A stretch of 64,000 nucleotides of DNA, taken from NCBI GenBank assembly GCA_937937585.1, contig CALDCB010000004.1, positions 62,001 through 126,000 on the forward strand, written 5' to 3'. The notes below the pieces were generated by a model. It had not been told where the DNA came from, did not search any database, and worked only from the letters and a program-made list of their open reading frames with translations. Positions 18,068 through 27,305 of this stretch are shown in pieces; positions within the stretch are counted from its first letter, which is position 1; every line of letters starts with the position of its first letter. A program made the position numbers and the translations under genes. This DNA comes from an uncultured Coriobacteriaceae bacterium. Its GTDB lineage: Bacteria; Actinomycetota; Coriobacteriia; Coriobacteriales; Eggerthellaceae.

Positions 18068-18096
18068 ACTTTATCATCGGCTATAGGGGCTGTCAA
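18068..18096 (-). promoter_or_regulatory. Promoter of the rpsL operon
   Basis: TTGACA -35 (18091-18096 on minus), 17-bp spacer, TAAAGT -10 (18068-18073). Transcription would start near 18061 and give a leader of about 165 nt before rpsL. The remaining gap (17897-18384) holds this promoter, the shared element and the pyrophosphatase terminator; I see no gene in it. Confidence 0.75.
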
Positions 18097-18099
18097 ACG

Positions 18100-18123
18100 C
18101 CACGCACCCGGGTGTATCCATAC
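18100..18123 (-). promoter_or_regulatory. 24-nt element shared with the rplB leader
   Basis: Reads GTATGGATACACCCGG then GTGCGTGG on minus and ends 4 bp before the rpsL -35. Sixteen consecutive bases are identical to 6317-6332, and 22 of 24 match overall. This position suits an activator or upstream-promoter site, unlike the leader position at rplB. The function is unknown. Confidence 0.55.
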
Positions 18124-18282
18124 TCCATAACTCACGTTCGTGCAGGTCAATGCGTTGTTCGAATCCCGCAATCACAAACACGTCACATCTCGCGCGTATT
18201 TCATTCGCAATCTGCTAATTAGCGGATCCAAACCGGACATTGCCGCCTTCTGACTACTTAGCAACCGTAAAACCTAGTGCGG

Positions 18283-18325
18283 CGAAATAAAGAACGCTCC
18301 CCCGTCACGGTGCCGAGGGAGCGTT
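18283..18325 (-). terminator. Terminator after the pyrophosphatase gene
   Basis: Nine-bp stem AACGCTCCC / GGGAGCGTT (18317-18325 and 18293-18301) followed on minus by CTTTATTTCG. It lies about 60 nt downstream of the pyrophosphatase stop and isolates it from the rpsL promoter. Confidence 0.7.
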
Positions 18326-18384
18326 GCGTCATTGCTTTTGAAACAACCAAGGGGCTTCGAAAAGCACCTGTCCGATACGGATGC

Positions 18385-19752
18385 CTAAGCGCCAAGAACG
18401 CGAGCGGCAACCTGCTTCTTGCGCGAAAGAACGCCGGGCATCCACGTGCCGCCCTCGCCCGTGCAGCTGATATCGAACGCGCGATTGACGATGCGACGAT
18501 CGCCTTCGCAGATGAACTGGCTGCCCTCGGCCAGAATATCGGTGACCATGAGCAGAACGAAAACATAACCATGATCGTTAAGAAGCTTGTTCATGTGTGC
18601 GCGGATTTCCTTCTCGCGCTGCATGCACGTGGCAAGATCGACGGTCTCATGCTGAGCGATGAGAACGACGCCGCCGTCGGGGAGCTCGAACTCCTTGGAG
18701 TCGGCGCCAACGAACTTCTCGATGGGCATGTCGGCGTCGCCGCCGCGCATACGGAACACGCGCATGCCGTAAGCGATGGGCTCTTCCCCGATGATCTCGC
18801 CCAGCTTGTTGGCAACCTGAGCATCGATATTGGTTGCGGTCGGGGACTTCAGCATAACCGTGTCGGTCATGATGGCCGACAGCAGCACGCGGGCGATGTT
18901 CTGCGGAAGCTCGACGCCCAAGCGGTTGAACTCCATGGCGACGATGGTTGCGGTCGAGCCTACGGGGAGATTCATGAACTTGATGGGATTGACCGTGCTG
19001 ACGTCGGCGATGCGATGATGATCGATGACCTCGACGACCTCGGCCTCCTCGATGCCGTCAGCAGCCTGACGAAGCTCGTTATGGTCGACCAGAATGACCT
19101 TGCGGCGCGGACGAACGGCGACGTCGGAACGAGTGACGATGCCTGCGGCGCGACCCTGCTCGTCAATGACGAGAGCTTCACGAAGGGAGCTGGTCATAAG
19201 CTCGTCAACAGCCTCGGACAGGATGCCGTCCTTGTCGAGCTTCAGGACCTCGACCTCGGTGAGGTCCTCGACCTTCTGGTCAAGGGAAGCGATAAGGTCT
19301 TCGGCAACGGCCTTCTCGGCTGCACCGGTCTGCATGAGGTCGGTAGCCGCGACATAACGCCATGCCAGCATGCGCAGGGTCATAAGGCCACGGCACGTGC
19401 CGTCCTCGTTCTCGACGACCAAAGCACGAACGTTGTGCTCGCGCATAGCGCGACCGGCATCAAGAAGACGAGCGTCGGCCTTGATGGAATACGGATTCGA
19501 CGTCATGACATCGGAAACACGAGCATGAAGGTTGCTGATGAGCATGGGAGGCTCAATGCCGTTCTCTTCAAGAACCTTCGCCGTTTCGGGCGGAAGAGGC
19601 CCAAGACGAGCCGGAACGTATTCGGTCGGCTTGGTCTTGCCATCGGAATCGCGCTTGGCCAGCTCGTTCTTCAAGTATGCATAGCCGACTGCCGCGCAGA
19701 TGGCGTCGTTATCCGGATTCTTGTGACCAACGACGATGGTAGGTGCCGTCAT
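18385..19752 (-). CDS. ppaC: Manganese-dependent inorganic pyrophosphatase with CBS domains
   Basis: Family II (DHH) pyrophosphatase, 455 residues, hydrolysing PPi to phosphate in the cytoplasm. The DHH half has VGHKNPDNDAICAA and VIDHHRIAD metal-binding motifs. Inserted between them are two CBS repeats (about residues 80-130 and 185-235), which in known CBS-PPases bind adenine nucleotides and inhibit or activate the enzyme. No DRTGG domain is evident between the CBS repeats, so it is the shorter regulated form. The start at 19752 has AGGGG at 6 nt; the ATG at 19758 would leave no spacing. Confidence 0.93.
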   Translation of the reverse strand: MTAPTIVVGHKNPDNDAICAAVGYAYLKNELAKRDSDGKTKPTEYVPARLGPLPPETAKVLEENGIEPPMLISNLHARVSDVMTSNPYSIKADARLLDAGRAMREHNVRALVVENEDGTCRGLMTLRMLAWRYVAATDLMQTGAAEKAVAEDLIASLDQKVEDLTEVEVLKLDKDGILSEAVDELMTSSLREALVIDEQGRAAGIVTRSDVAVRPRRKVILVDHNELRQAADGIEEAEVVEVIDHHRIADVSTVNPIKFMNLPVGSTATIVAMEFNRLGVELPQNIARVLLSAIMTDTVMLKSPTATNIDAQVANKLGEIIGEEPIAYGMRVFRMRGGDADMPIEKFVGADSKEFELPDGGVVLIAQHETVDLATCMQREKEIRAHMNKLLNDHGYVFVLLMVTDILAEGSQFICEGDRRIVNRAFDISCTGEGGTWMPGVLSRKKQVAARVLGA

Positions 19753-19866
19753 GTACATCCCCTTTTATCTTTTCGTTCCCGCATGCTGCGGGGCCTTACG
19801 CCAGCCGACTCGATCGGCCGGGCTTTCACTGATAACCTTGGCTATTTTACGCCGCGATTCGCGCCC

Positions 19867-22242
19867 CTACGAAATCTTGACAATGGGCGCGTAATCCTTA
19901 AGCAGCTTCTTGGTCTGACCAAGCTTGCTGAAGTACACATATATGGTATCGCCATCAACCTTCGAAACGGTTCCGCGGCCGAAGGTCTTGTGGGTAACCG
20001 CATCGCCCTTGGCGAACGTTCCTGCGGCTCCTGATTTTTTCTGAGCAGCAGGAGACGGAGCGAAACTCGAAGAGCCGCCACGCGCCCTGGCGCCCGAGCC
20101 CGAAGCGCTCGACCTGCCGAACACGCGCCCTCCCCCGGCTTCCGAGCCGGAGCCAGCGATGCCGCGACGGCTTCCACGCTTCTCCCAACCCGTGCCCGAA
20201 AAACCCGCGGAGCCCACACCCGACGTCGCGCGAAGCTCATCGGGGATCTCGCCGATGAAGCGCGACTGCGGGTTCACCTGCGTCTGGCCGAAAATCTGGC
20301 GCTGCGAAGCACAGGTGAGGTACAAGTACTTTCGTGCACGCGTGATGGCAACGTAGGCAAGGCGACGCTCCTCTTCGATGCCCGACGAATCGCCCATCGA
20401 ATTCATGTGCGGGAACAGGCTTTCTTCCATGCCGGCCACGAACACGCAATCGAACTCGAGGCCCTTCGACGAGTGCACTGTCATAAGCGTGACGGCGGTT
20501 CCGTCATCGGAGGCACTGTCAAGGTCGGTGCGCAGACGCACCCATTCGACGAAATCGGCCAGGGAGTCGCCGCGCAAAACGCGAACGGCAGGAGCCCCGC
20601 CGTCTTCAAACAGAACGGCGTCATCGCCGCTATCATCGCGCAGCGCCGCGGTGGGAGCCTCGAAAACGGCATCTTCGTCTTCGTGCGTGTCGACGAACTC
20701 GTCGACAACGCCCAGGAATTCTTTAATGTTCTCGATGCGGCTGCGCGCCTCGTCGGTGTTCTCAAGCTCGAGCGCGGTGACAAGGCCCGACTTGTCGATG
20801 ATGGCCTCGATGACCTTGCGCAGATCGCCTTCATAGGAGCGCGCCTCGTTCAGCACCGATACGAACCCGGCGATGGCGTTTCGCGTGGGAGCGCGCAGAT
20901 CGGGGTCGACGATGGAAAGCTCAGCCGCATTCATGAACGTGGTTTGGTTCTCGGCGGCGATGGTCGCGATGCGCTCGATGGTGGTCTTGCCGATACCGCG
21001 GCGAGGCACGTTGATGACGCGTTTGGCAGCCATGTCGTCGGCGGGATTCACCACCAGCGTGAGATAAGCCATGACGTCGCTGATTTCCTGGCGCTCGAAG
21101 AATCGCGTGCCGCCGACGATGCGATACGGCACACCCGCGCGCAGAAGCATATCTTCGAGCATACGGCTTTGAGCGTTCGTGCGGTAGAAAACCGCCATTT
21201 GGTTGTAGCTCATGCCCTCGCTGCGGCGCTTCTCGATCTGACCGGCGATCCAGCGCCCCTCGTCGCGCTCGTCAGGCGCGGTATACACTTGGATACGCTC
21301 GCCGTTCTCGGAATCGGTGAAAAGCCGCTTCGCTTTTCGGTACTGGTTGTTGGCGATGACCGCGTTAGCCGCCGCCAAGATATTGCCAACGCTGCGGTAG
21401 TTCTGCTCGAGCTTCACCGTGACGCAGTTAGGGTAGTCCTTCTCGAATTCAAGGATGTTGCGAATATCGGCACCGCGCCAACTGTAAATGGACTGGTCGT
21501 CATCGCCGACGACCATGATGTTCTGATGCCCCGCGGCAAGAAGGCGCGTGAGCTCGTACTGGGCATGGTTCGTGTCCTGATACTCGTCCACCAACAAATA
21601 GCGGAAACGCTGCTGGTAAGCGTTCAGAATCTCGGGATGGTACTTCAGCAGAAGGAAGGTGTACAGCAGCAGGTCGTCGAAGTCGAAGGCGTTGGCCTGC
21701 TTCATGCGCTCCTGCATGACCTTGTAAACGCGCGCAGCCTGCTTTCCCACCGGATCGCTTGCCGCATCGGCGAAGACGTCCGCAACCTGCAGCTCGTTTT
21801 TCGCAGTGGAGATGCGATTGCGCAGAGCGTTGATGGGATAACGACGCGGATCGATGTTGAGCTCGGCCATGATCTCCTTCACCAGACGCTTCGAATCGGA
21901 ATCGTCGTAGATGGTGAAGTTCTTCGAGAAACCGAGCACGTCAGCGTCGGCGCGCAAGATGCGAACGCACATGCTGTGGAACGTGGACACCCACATGCCG
22001 CGAACCTGACCACCGATGATGCCCTGCAAGCGCTCGCGCATTTCGGCTGCAGCTTTGTTCGTGAACGTGATGGCCATGATCTCCCACGGAGCCACGCCGA
22101 GGTCTTGGATCATATGAGCGATGCGGTATGTAAGCACACGCGTCTTGCCCGAGCCCGCGCCGGCCAATACAAGCAGCGGCCCTTCGATGCACTCGGCGGC
22201 CTGACGTTGCGGGCCGTTCAATACGCTAAGATCTACCGGCAT
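19867..22242 (-). CDS. pcrA: ATP-dependent DNA helicase PcrA/UvrD family
   Basis: Superfamily 1 3'-5' helicase for repair and rolling-circle processing, 791 residues from the ATG at 22242 (MPVDLSVLNGPQRQAAECI) behind AGGGGG. Walker A is LAGAGSGKTRV, motif II is DEYQDTNHAQYE, motif III follows GDDDQSIYSWRGAD, and motif VI is VAITRARKYLYL. The C-terminus has a low-complexity Gly/Ser linker and a Tudor-like end (VTHKTFGRGTVSKVDGD), as in PcrA, which uses it to bind RNA polymerase. An open frame continues upstream to 22404 without a ribosome site. Confidence 0.95.
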   Translation of the reverse strand: MPVDLSVLNGPQRQAAECIEGPLLVLAGAGSGKTRVLTYRIAHMIQDLGVAPWEIMAITFTNKAAAEMRERLQGIIGGQVRGMWVSTFHSMCVRILRADADVLGFSKNFTIYDDSDSKRLVKEIMAELNIDPRRYPINALRNRISTAKNELQVADVFADAASDPVGKQAARVYKVMQERMKQANAFDFDDLLLYTFLLLKYHPEILNAYQQRFRYLLVDEYQDTNHAQYELTRLLAAGHQNIMVVGDDDQSIYSWRGADIRNILEFEKDYPNCVTVKLEQNYRSVGNILAAANAVIANNQYRKAKRLFTDSENGERIQVYTAPDERDEGRWIAGQIEKRRSEGMSYNQMAVFYRTNAQSRMLEDMLLRAGVPYRIVGGTRFFERQEISDVMAYLTLVVNPADDMAAKRVINVPRRGIGKTTIERIATIAAENQTTFMNAAELSIVDPDLRAPTRNAIAGFVSVLNEARSYEGDLRKVIEAIIDKSGLVTALELENTDEARSRIENIKEFLGVVDEFVDTHEDEDAVFEAPTAALRDDSGDDAVLFEDGGAPAVRVLRGDSLADFVEWVRLRTDLDSASDDGTAVTLMTVHSSKGLEFDCVFVAGMEESLFPHMNSMGDSSGIEEERRLAYVAITRARKYLYLTCASQRQIFGQTQVNPQSRFIGEIPDELRATSGVGSAGFSGTGWEKRGSRRGIAGSGSEAGGGRVFGRSSASGSGARARGGSSSFAPSPAAQKKSGAAGTFAKGDAVTHKTFGRGTVSKVDGDTIYVYFSKLGQTKKLLKDYAPIVKIS

Positions 22243-22308
22243 GGATCCCCCTGGTTTCATCTGTTGGAAAATGCTCCGAAACGAAGCGCATGAAATGATA
22301 GCACGCAA

Positions 22309-22340
22309 AAGACCCGCCTCATGAAATGAAGACGGGCCTT
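22309..22340 (-). terminator. Terminator after serC
   Basis: Ten-pair stem on the minus RNA (AAGGCCCGTC with GGCGGGTCTT, including two G-U pairs) followed by TTTGCGTGC. The G-U pairs break on the plus strand, so it acts on minus and ends the serC transcript before pcrA. Confidence 0.6.
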
Positions 22341-22470
22341 GATGAAAGAACGTAATCAACGGTTGGAAAACGTCGACGACTCGCTGAACAGGAGATTCAT
22401 TCACTGCCAGCGAGTTTCAATCGGAAAAGGCCATGCGGCGCGCAACCGCCCAGGCCTCGCACGGGCTTAA

Positions 22471-23553
22471 TTAAGCGTTTTCCTTCTCGAACTGCTCCAT
22501 AAACGACACAAGAGCCTGCACGCCCTCGATGGGCATTGCGTTGTAGATGCTTGCACGCATGCCGCCAACCGAACGGTGGCCCTTGATGTTGGCGATGCCG
22601 TGCTGGGCAGCCTCGGCGCAGAACTTGGCGTCGAGTTCGGCGTCGCCCGTGACGAACGGAACGTTCATGATGGAACGGTCCTCCTTGCGAGCCGTTCCCT
22701 TGAAGAGCTTGCTCTGATCGAGGTAATCGTACAGCAACTGCGCCTTCTCACGGTTGCGGGCCGCGATGCCTTCAAGACCGCCCTGGGCTTTGAGCCACTT
22801 GAAAACCAAGCCGCAGATGTAAATGGTGTAGCACGGCGGGGTGTTGTTCAGGCTGCCCTTATCGGCATTAACCTTCCAGTTAAGGATGGTCGGGGTGCCG
22901 GCGAGAACCTCGTCGGTAACCAGATCTTCGCGAGCGATGACGATGGCGACGCCCGCAGGACCGATGTTCTTCTGCACGCCGCCATAGATAACGCCGTATT
23001 TCGAGACGTCCATAGGCTCGGAGAGGAACATGGAGGACACGTCGGAAACAAGGGGCTTGCCCTGAGTGTCGGGGAGCTTGTGATACGTGGTGCCGGTGAT
23101 GGTCTCATTCTGGCAAATGTAGACGTAATCCGCGTCGGGCGAGATCTTAAGGCCGTCGGTTTCGGGCACGTAGCTGAAATTACCGTCCTTGCTGCTTGCC
23201 AGAATATTCACTTGACCGTACATCTGGGCTTCCTTGGCGGCCTTGTTGGACCAGCTGCCGGAAACGATATAGTCGGCAACCTTGTTGCGCATGAGGTTCA
23301 TGGGGATGGCCGCGAACTGAGCGGTAGCGCCTCCCTGCATGAAGATGACGCGGTAGTTGTCGGGAATGCCCATAAGCTCGCGCAGGTCGGCCTCGGCGTC
23401 GTCGATGATCCCCTGGAACTCCTTCGAGCGATGGCTCATTTCCATAACGGACATGCCGCACCCGTGGTAGTCGAGCATCTCGGCAGCGGCCTGCTTGAGA
23501 ACCTCCTCGGGAAGGACGGCGGGACCGGCGGAAAAGTTGTAAACCCTGGTCAT
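22471..23553 (-). CDS. serC: Phosphoserine aminotransferase
   Basis: PLP-dependent transaminase of the serine (and pyridoxal) pathway, converting 3-phosphohydroxypyruvate to phosphoserine. 360 residues, full length. It begins MTRVYNFSAGPAVLPEEVL and the PLP-lysine segment GGVQKNIGPAGVAI lies at about residues 192-205. The C-terminus GGMRASIYNAMPIEGVQALV is typical. It is monocistronic, with a possible TATATT -10 on minus at 23621-23626 and its own terminator. No serA or serB is adjacent. Confidence 0.96.
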   Translation of the reverse strand: MTRVYNFSAGPAVLPEEVLKQAAAEMLDYHGCGMSVMEMSHRSKEFQGIIDDAEADLRELMGIPDNYRVIFMQGGATAQFAAIPMNLMRNKVADYIVSGSWSNKAAKEAQMYGQVNILASSKDGNFSYVPETDGLKISPDADYVYICQNETITGTTYHKLPDTQGKPLVSDVSSMFLSEPMDVSKYGVIYGGVQKNIGPAGVAIVIAREDLVTDEVLAGTPTILNWKVNADKGSLNNTPPCYTIYICGLVFKWLKAQGGLEGIAARNREKAQLLYDYLDQSKLFKGTARKEDRSIMNVPFVTGDAELDAKFCAEAAQHGIANIKGHRSVGGMRASIYNAMPIEGVQALVSFMEQFEKENA

Positions 23554-23866
23554 ACGAATCTCCCTAACTTGTTGAATGAAACGTTGCGGACAAAGTCTAC
23601 CGCTAATGTAGGACTTGTCGAATATACCACGGTATGAGGCATTGCAAGCCTTAACCGCAAAACGTCTCGGTAATCAGTTTGCAAAACCGCAGCGGACGAC
23701 TACGAATGACAAGGCAACGCCCCCGATCGACGGAATGAGGTGGTAGCTCGGGCAATAAGAACGCAAGCATCGAGGAATTCACCTTGCAAACCGTTTGTAA
23801 AGGGATTGTAAAAAATGACCTTTAGCTGGACGATAGCGCCATTTCCCATTCGCATATCCCAATCAC

Positions 23867-23904
23867 TTACCAATCGTTTACACTCTTTTTGCATGGGATT
23901 TACC
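23867..23904 (+). promoter_or_regulatory. Repeated TTACC/TTTACA hexamers upstream of pit
   Basis: Hexamers TTACCA (23867), TTTACA (23877) and TTTACC (23899) occur 10 and 22 bp apart, about 40-70 bp before the phosphate transporter start. Helical-turn spacing resembles Pho-type operator arrays, which is my only basis for calling them regulatory. The rest of the 23554-23939 gap contains the serC leader and further A/T-rich GTAAA repeats and no credible gene. Confidence 0.3.
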
Positions 23905-23939
23905 ATGTAAAACCGTATTGGTCAGCTTGAAGGACATCG

Positions 23940-24989
23940 ATGGACCTTTCACTCGCTGCGTTCGTGGCTCAAATGGCCACGTACCCGTCACTTGCAGTCA
24001 TCATTCTGCTTGTGCTTCTTGTAACCATTATCTCGGGCGCCACCGACGCCCCCAACGCGATTGCCACCGCGGTCTCCACCCGTTGCCTCTCGCCCACCGC
24101 CGCGCTTATCCTTGCCGCCGTGTTCAACTTCATCGGCCTGGTTGGCATGACCTACATCTCCACCGCCGTTGCGCATACCATGTTCGGCATGGTCAATTTC
24201 TCCGGGCAAACGCACATGGCGCTCCTAGCGCTTGAGGCCGCCATGATCGCCTCCATCAGCTGGGGTTTCTTCTGCTGGTGGAAAGGAATCCCCGCCTCGA
24301 AGTCCCACTCCCTCATCGCCGGCATCACCGGCGGCGCCATTGCAATGAACGGTTTCGCAGGCGTTGTTCCCGGTGAATGGGTGAAGGTCATCTACGGCAT
24401 GGTCTTCTCGCTTGCGGCAGGCTTCGTTCTAGGTTGGGTTGCCGTGCGCGTCGTCGAGTGGCTGTTCGCGCGCGTCGACAGACGCAGGACTTCGACCGTG
24501 TTCGTCATCACGCAGGATATCTGCGCAGCAGGTCTTTCCTTCCTCCATGGCGCCCAGGACGGCCAGAAGTTCATGTCCATCGCCATGCTCGGCATTGCCC
24601 TTTCGTTCGGTATGGAAACCGACGGCTCCACGGGCTTCCCTCTGTGGCTGATGATCGCCTGCTCGTTGGCAATCTCGCTTGGCACGCTTATCGGCGGCAA
24701 GCGAATCATCAAATCGGTTGCCATGGACATGGTCAAACTCGAGAAATATCAGGGCGTCGCCGCATCGACCAGCACCATCATCACGCTGTTCATCTCGTCG
24801 ATCACCGGCATGCCCGTCTCCACCTCGCACGCATCGACTGCCGCCATCATGGGCGTGGGCGCGTCGAAGAATCCCCGCCATGTCAAATGGGACGTCGCCA
24901 AGAACATGGTTACCGCCTGGATCCTCACGTTCCCTTGCTGCGGCCTTATCGGTTACGCCTTGGCAAGCCTGTTCATGATGGTCTTCTAA
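23940..24989 (+). CDS. pit: PiT-family inorganic phosphate transporter
   Basis: Low-affinity phosphate/cation permease, 349 residues, about nine to ten membrane helices. The two PiT signatures are present in inverted-repeat halves: GATDAPNAIATAVSTR (about 33-48) and LHGAQDGQKFMSIAML (about 203-218). The last gene-internal signature GMPVSTSHASTAAIMGVG is also typical. It is monocistronic between divergent serC and convergent prmC, closed by a strong terminator. No phoU is next to it. Confidence 0.92.
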   Translation: MDLSLAAFVAQMATYPSLAVIILLVLLVTIISGATDAPNAIATAVSTRCLSPTAALILAAVFNFIGLVGMTYISTAVAHTMFGMVNFSGQTHMALLALEAAMIASISWGFFCWWKGIPASKSHSLIAGITGGAIAMNGFAGVVPGEWVKVIYGMVFSLAAGFVLGWVAVRVVEWLFARVDRRRTSTVFVITQDICAAGLSFLHGAQDGQKFMSIAMLGIALSFGMETDGSTGFPLWLMIACSLAISLGTLIGGKRIIKSVAMDMVKLEKYQGVAASTSTIITLFISSITGMPVSTSHASTAAIMGVGASKNPRHVKWDVAKNMVTAWILTFPCCGLIGYALASLFMMVF

Positions 24990-25013
24990 ACAAGCCGCGA
25001 AATACCAAACAGC

Positions 25014-25044
25014 AAAGGCAGCGAGATTCGCTGCCTTTTGTTTT
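25014..25044 (+). terminator. Terminator after pit
   Basis: Ten-bp perfect stem AAAGGCAGCG / CGCTGCCTTT, 5-nt loop, followed on plus by TGTTTTG. It may also serve prmC from the other side, though the minus-strand tail is poorer. Confidence 0.8.
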
Positions 25045-25061
25045 GCTTGCTGCTGGGAAGA

Positions 25062-26108
25062 CTAAGCCAGCTTACGCGCCGTAAGAACGCGAGGGCGATC
25101 CGTAAGATCGAAAACGATGCGAACATCAACGAGACCAGCCTGTTCAGCAATGGTCTTCGCTGCGTCGAGGCATGTCTCGTGCAGCTCGAAAGCGCATCCG
25201 CCGCCAGGCTTAAGCGCTAAAGCGCACCAGCCAACCAAACGACGGAACAAGTCAAGGCCGTCGGCACCGCCATCAAGAGCAAGGCGAGGCTCGAACTTCG
25301 ACACTTCGTCGGGAACGTCATCGAGAACTGCAGTGGGAACGTATGGCGGGTTGGAAACAACCAGATCGAACGAACCGACGAGCGAAGGGTCGATACCCTC
25401 ACCCAAGTCGCTTTCGATGACGTCAACGCGATCCATCAGGCCAAGGGAGGCGGCGTTGCGCCCAGCCAAGGCAAGCGCCTCGGGAGCGATGTCAGTTGCG
25501 ACGACATGCGTTGACGGGTGTTCGTAAGCGATTGAGCAGGCGATGCAGCCACTGCCTGTGCAGATGTCGGCAACCAAAAGCCCCTGATCGCCCTGACGCG
25601 ACGCGACCTCGTCTCGCGCAGCCTGAACAGCGCGGCCCACGTTGTCGTAAGAATCGCCCTCGACCGACCCCTCAAGAACAGCGTCGGCCCCATTGGCAAG
25701 CGCCTCGATGAAGCCCTCGTCGGCAGCACGCGGGCGCGGCGCCGCGGGAAGAAGCGATAGCGCCTCACTGACCAGGACCTCAGTTTCGGGCCTGGGGATA
25801 AGAACACCAGGGGCGGTTTTCACCATGATATGGCGGAAGGCCACCTCGCCCGTGATGTACTGCAAAGGCTCTCCGGCAGCGCGCCTGGCAACATAGTTAT
25901 GGAGCACATCAAGCTCTGCCTTAACCAGCTGGCGGTCAAAGCTCATGTAAAGGTCGGTGCGGCTCATACCGCACGCTTCCGAGATCAGCCACTCTGCAGA
26001 AAGCCGCGGGTTCCCATCGCCTTTAGACTGAAGGTAGGTGCGCGTCCAATCGAGGGCGCGCTTCACCGTCCAGCTTTCGCCGGCAGCGCTTTGAGACGAT
26101 GTGGTCAT
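25062..26108 (-). CDS. prmC: Release-factor glutamine N5-methyltransferase
   Basis: SAM-dependent methyltransferase that modifies the GGQ glutamine of RF1/RF2. 348 residues, longer than the usual 275-290. The N-terminal helical domain has the GEPLQYITGEVAFRHIMV motif, motif I is VADICTGSGCIACSIA, and the catalytic NPPY is in VVSNPPYVPT. An extra Ala-rich insert of about 60 residues lies between IPRPETEVLVSEALSLL and motif I. Its substrate gene prfA is 2 nt upstream in the same operon. Confidence 0.95.
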   Translation of the reverse strand: MTTSSQSAAGESWTVKRALDWTRTYLQSKGDGNPRLSAEWLISEACGMSRTDLYMSFDRQLVKAELDVLHNYVARRAAGEPLQYITGEVAFRHIMVKTAPGVLIPRPETEVLVSEALSLLPAAPRPRAADEGFIEALANGADAVLEGSVEGDSYDNVGRAVQAARDEVASRQGDQGLLVADICTGSGCIACSIAYEHPSTHVVATDIAPEALALAGRNAASLGLMDRVDVIESDLGEGIDPSLVGSFDLVVSNPPYVPTAVLDDVPDEVSKFEPRLALDGGADGLDLFRRLVGWCALALKPGGGCAFELHETCLDAAKTIAEQAGLVDVRIVFDLTDRPRVLTARKLA

Positions 26109-26110
26109 GT

Positions 26111-27184
26111 TTAAACGACCTGCTCAAGCTTCTTCGCACGGTCGGCAGCCTGAAGCGCCGTGACGAGGTCGCCCAAATCGTTTCCGGTCAGAACACCGCT
26201 ATAGGTGCCGTTGTATCCGATTCGATGGTCGGTCACGCGGTCTTGAGGCGCATTGTAGGTGCGGATCTTCTCGGAACGGTCACCTGTACCGATTTGACCG
26301 CGACGCTCGGCGTCTTCGGCTGCATGCTGCTCTTCGAGCATCTTGTCGTACAGGCGCGCGCGAAGAACGGCCATTGCCGCGATCTTGTTCTGAAGCTGGG
26401 ATTTCTGATCCTGAGACTGAACAACCAAGCCCGTGGGAAGATGCGTGATGCGCACGGCGGAGTCGGTGGTGTTAACGCACTGACCACCGGGGCCGCCCGC
26501 ACGGTACACGTCGATGCGCAGATCGTTTTGATTGATCTCGATCTCGAGTTCGTCAGCCTCGGGCAGAACGGCCACGGTTGCCGTAGACGTATGGATACGG
26601 CCCTGACTCTCGGTCTTGGGAACGCGCTGCACGCGATGAACGCCCGACTCGAACTTCATGACCGAGTAAACGCGGTCGCCCTTCACCTTAAACTGGATTT
26701 CCTTGTAGCCACCGGCGTCGGAGGGAGAAACATCAAGGGTCTCGATCTTCCACCTGCGGGACTGAGCAAAACGCTCGTACATCTTGTACAGATCACCTGC
26801 GAAGATAGCAGCCTCGTCGCCGCCTGCACCGGCGCGGATCTCGACGATGATGTCCTTCTCGTCGGCAGGATCGGCAGGGATAAGCATGAACTTGATGTTC
26901 TCTTCGATCTTCGGGAGACGAGCCTCGATATCGGCGATCTCGGACTGCGCGAACTCCTTCATATCGGGATCGACGAGCATCTCTTTAGCTGCCTCAAGAT
27001 CATCCTCGGCCGAAAGGTACGCACGAGCTTCGGCAACCAACGGGCCCTGGTTCGCATATTCCTTAGCCAGACGGTTGTATTCCTTCTGGTTGGCGATGAC
27101 GCTTGGGTCGGTCATCTTGGCCTGAAGCTCTTCGTAAGCCTTGATGATCTTCTCGAGCTTCTCGCGCATGTTCGCTTCTTGCAT
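26111..27184 (-). CDS. prfA: Peptide chain release factor 1
   Basis: RF1 reads UAA and UAG. 357 residues from the ATG at 27184 (MQEANMREKLEKIIKAYEEL), which has a GGGGG site at 8 nt; an ATG at 27169 is a possible alternative. The hydrolysis motif is in RAGGPGGQCVNTTDSAV and the PxT codon-reading motif appears as VPKTE, so it is RF1 and not RF2. It is followed by prmC, which methylates the GGQ glutamine. Confidence 0.96.
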   Translation of the reverse strand: MQEANMREKLEKIIKAYEELQAKMTDPSVIANQKEYNRLAKEYANQGPLVAEARAYLSAEDDLEAAKEMLVDPDMKEFAQSEIADIEARLPKIEENIKFMLIPADPADEKDIIVEIRAGAGGDEAAIFAGDLYKMYERFAQSRRWKIETLDVSPSDAGGYKEIQFKVKGDRVYSVMKFESGVHRVQRVPKTESQGRIHTSTATVAVLPEADELEIEINQNDLRIDVYRAGGPGGQCVNTTDSAVRITHLPTGLVVQSQDQKSQLQNKIAAMAVLRARLYDKMLEEQHAAEDAERRGQIGTGDRSEKIRTYNAPQDRVTDHRIGYNGTYSGVLTGNDLGDLVTALQAADRAKKLEQVV

Positions 27185-27245
27185 GTTCGTGTCCCCCACT
27201 GAATCTAAAATGGAATGGCGCCATTCTAGCAAGAAGGCGCACAAC

Positions 27246-27288
27246 GAAAAAGCCGCAAGGAGCGATTCTACAACCACTCCTTGCGGCT
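27246..27288 (-). terminator. Terminator after trxB
   Basis: Twelve-bp stem AGCCGCAAGGAG / CTCCTTGCGGCT (27277-27288 and 27251-27262 on minus), 14-nt loop, then TTTTCG. It sits just after the trxB stop. Confidence 0.8.
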
Positions 27289-27305
27289 CTCATTTTAAAT
27301 AGCAG

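Noticed and set aside
20407..22293. Open frame of 628 codons on plus
   Set aside because: Antisense shadow of pcrA.
22243..22404. N-terminal extension of PcrA
   Set aside because: The added residues do not resemble helicases and overlap the serC terminator; the ATG at 22242 has a strong ribosome site.
26585..26600. GTATGGATAC within prfA resembling the shared ribosomal element
   Set aside because: Only ten bases match, it lies inside a coding region and on the other strand; expected by chance.
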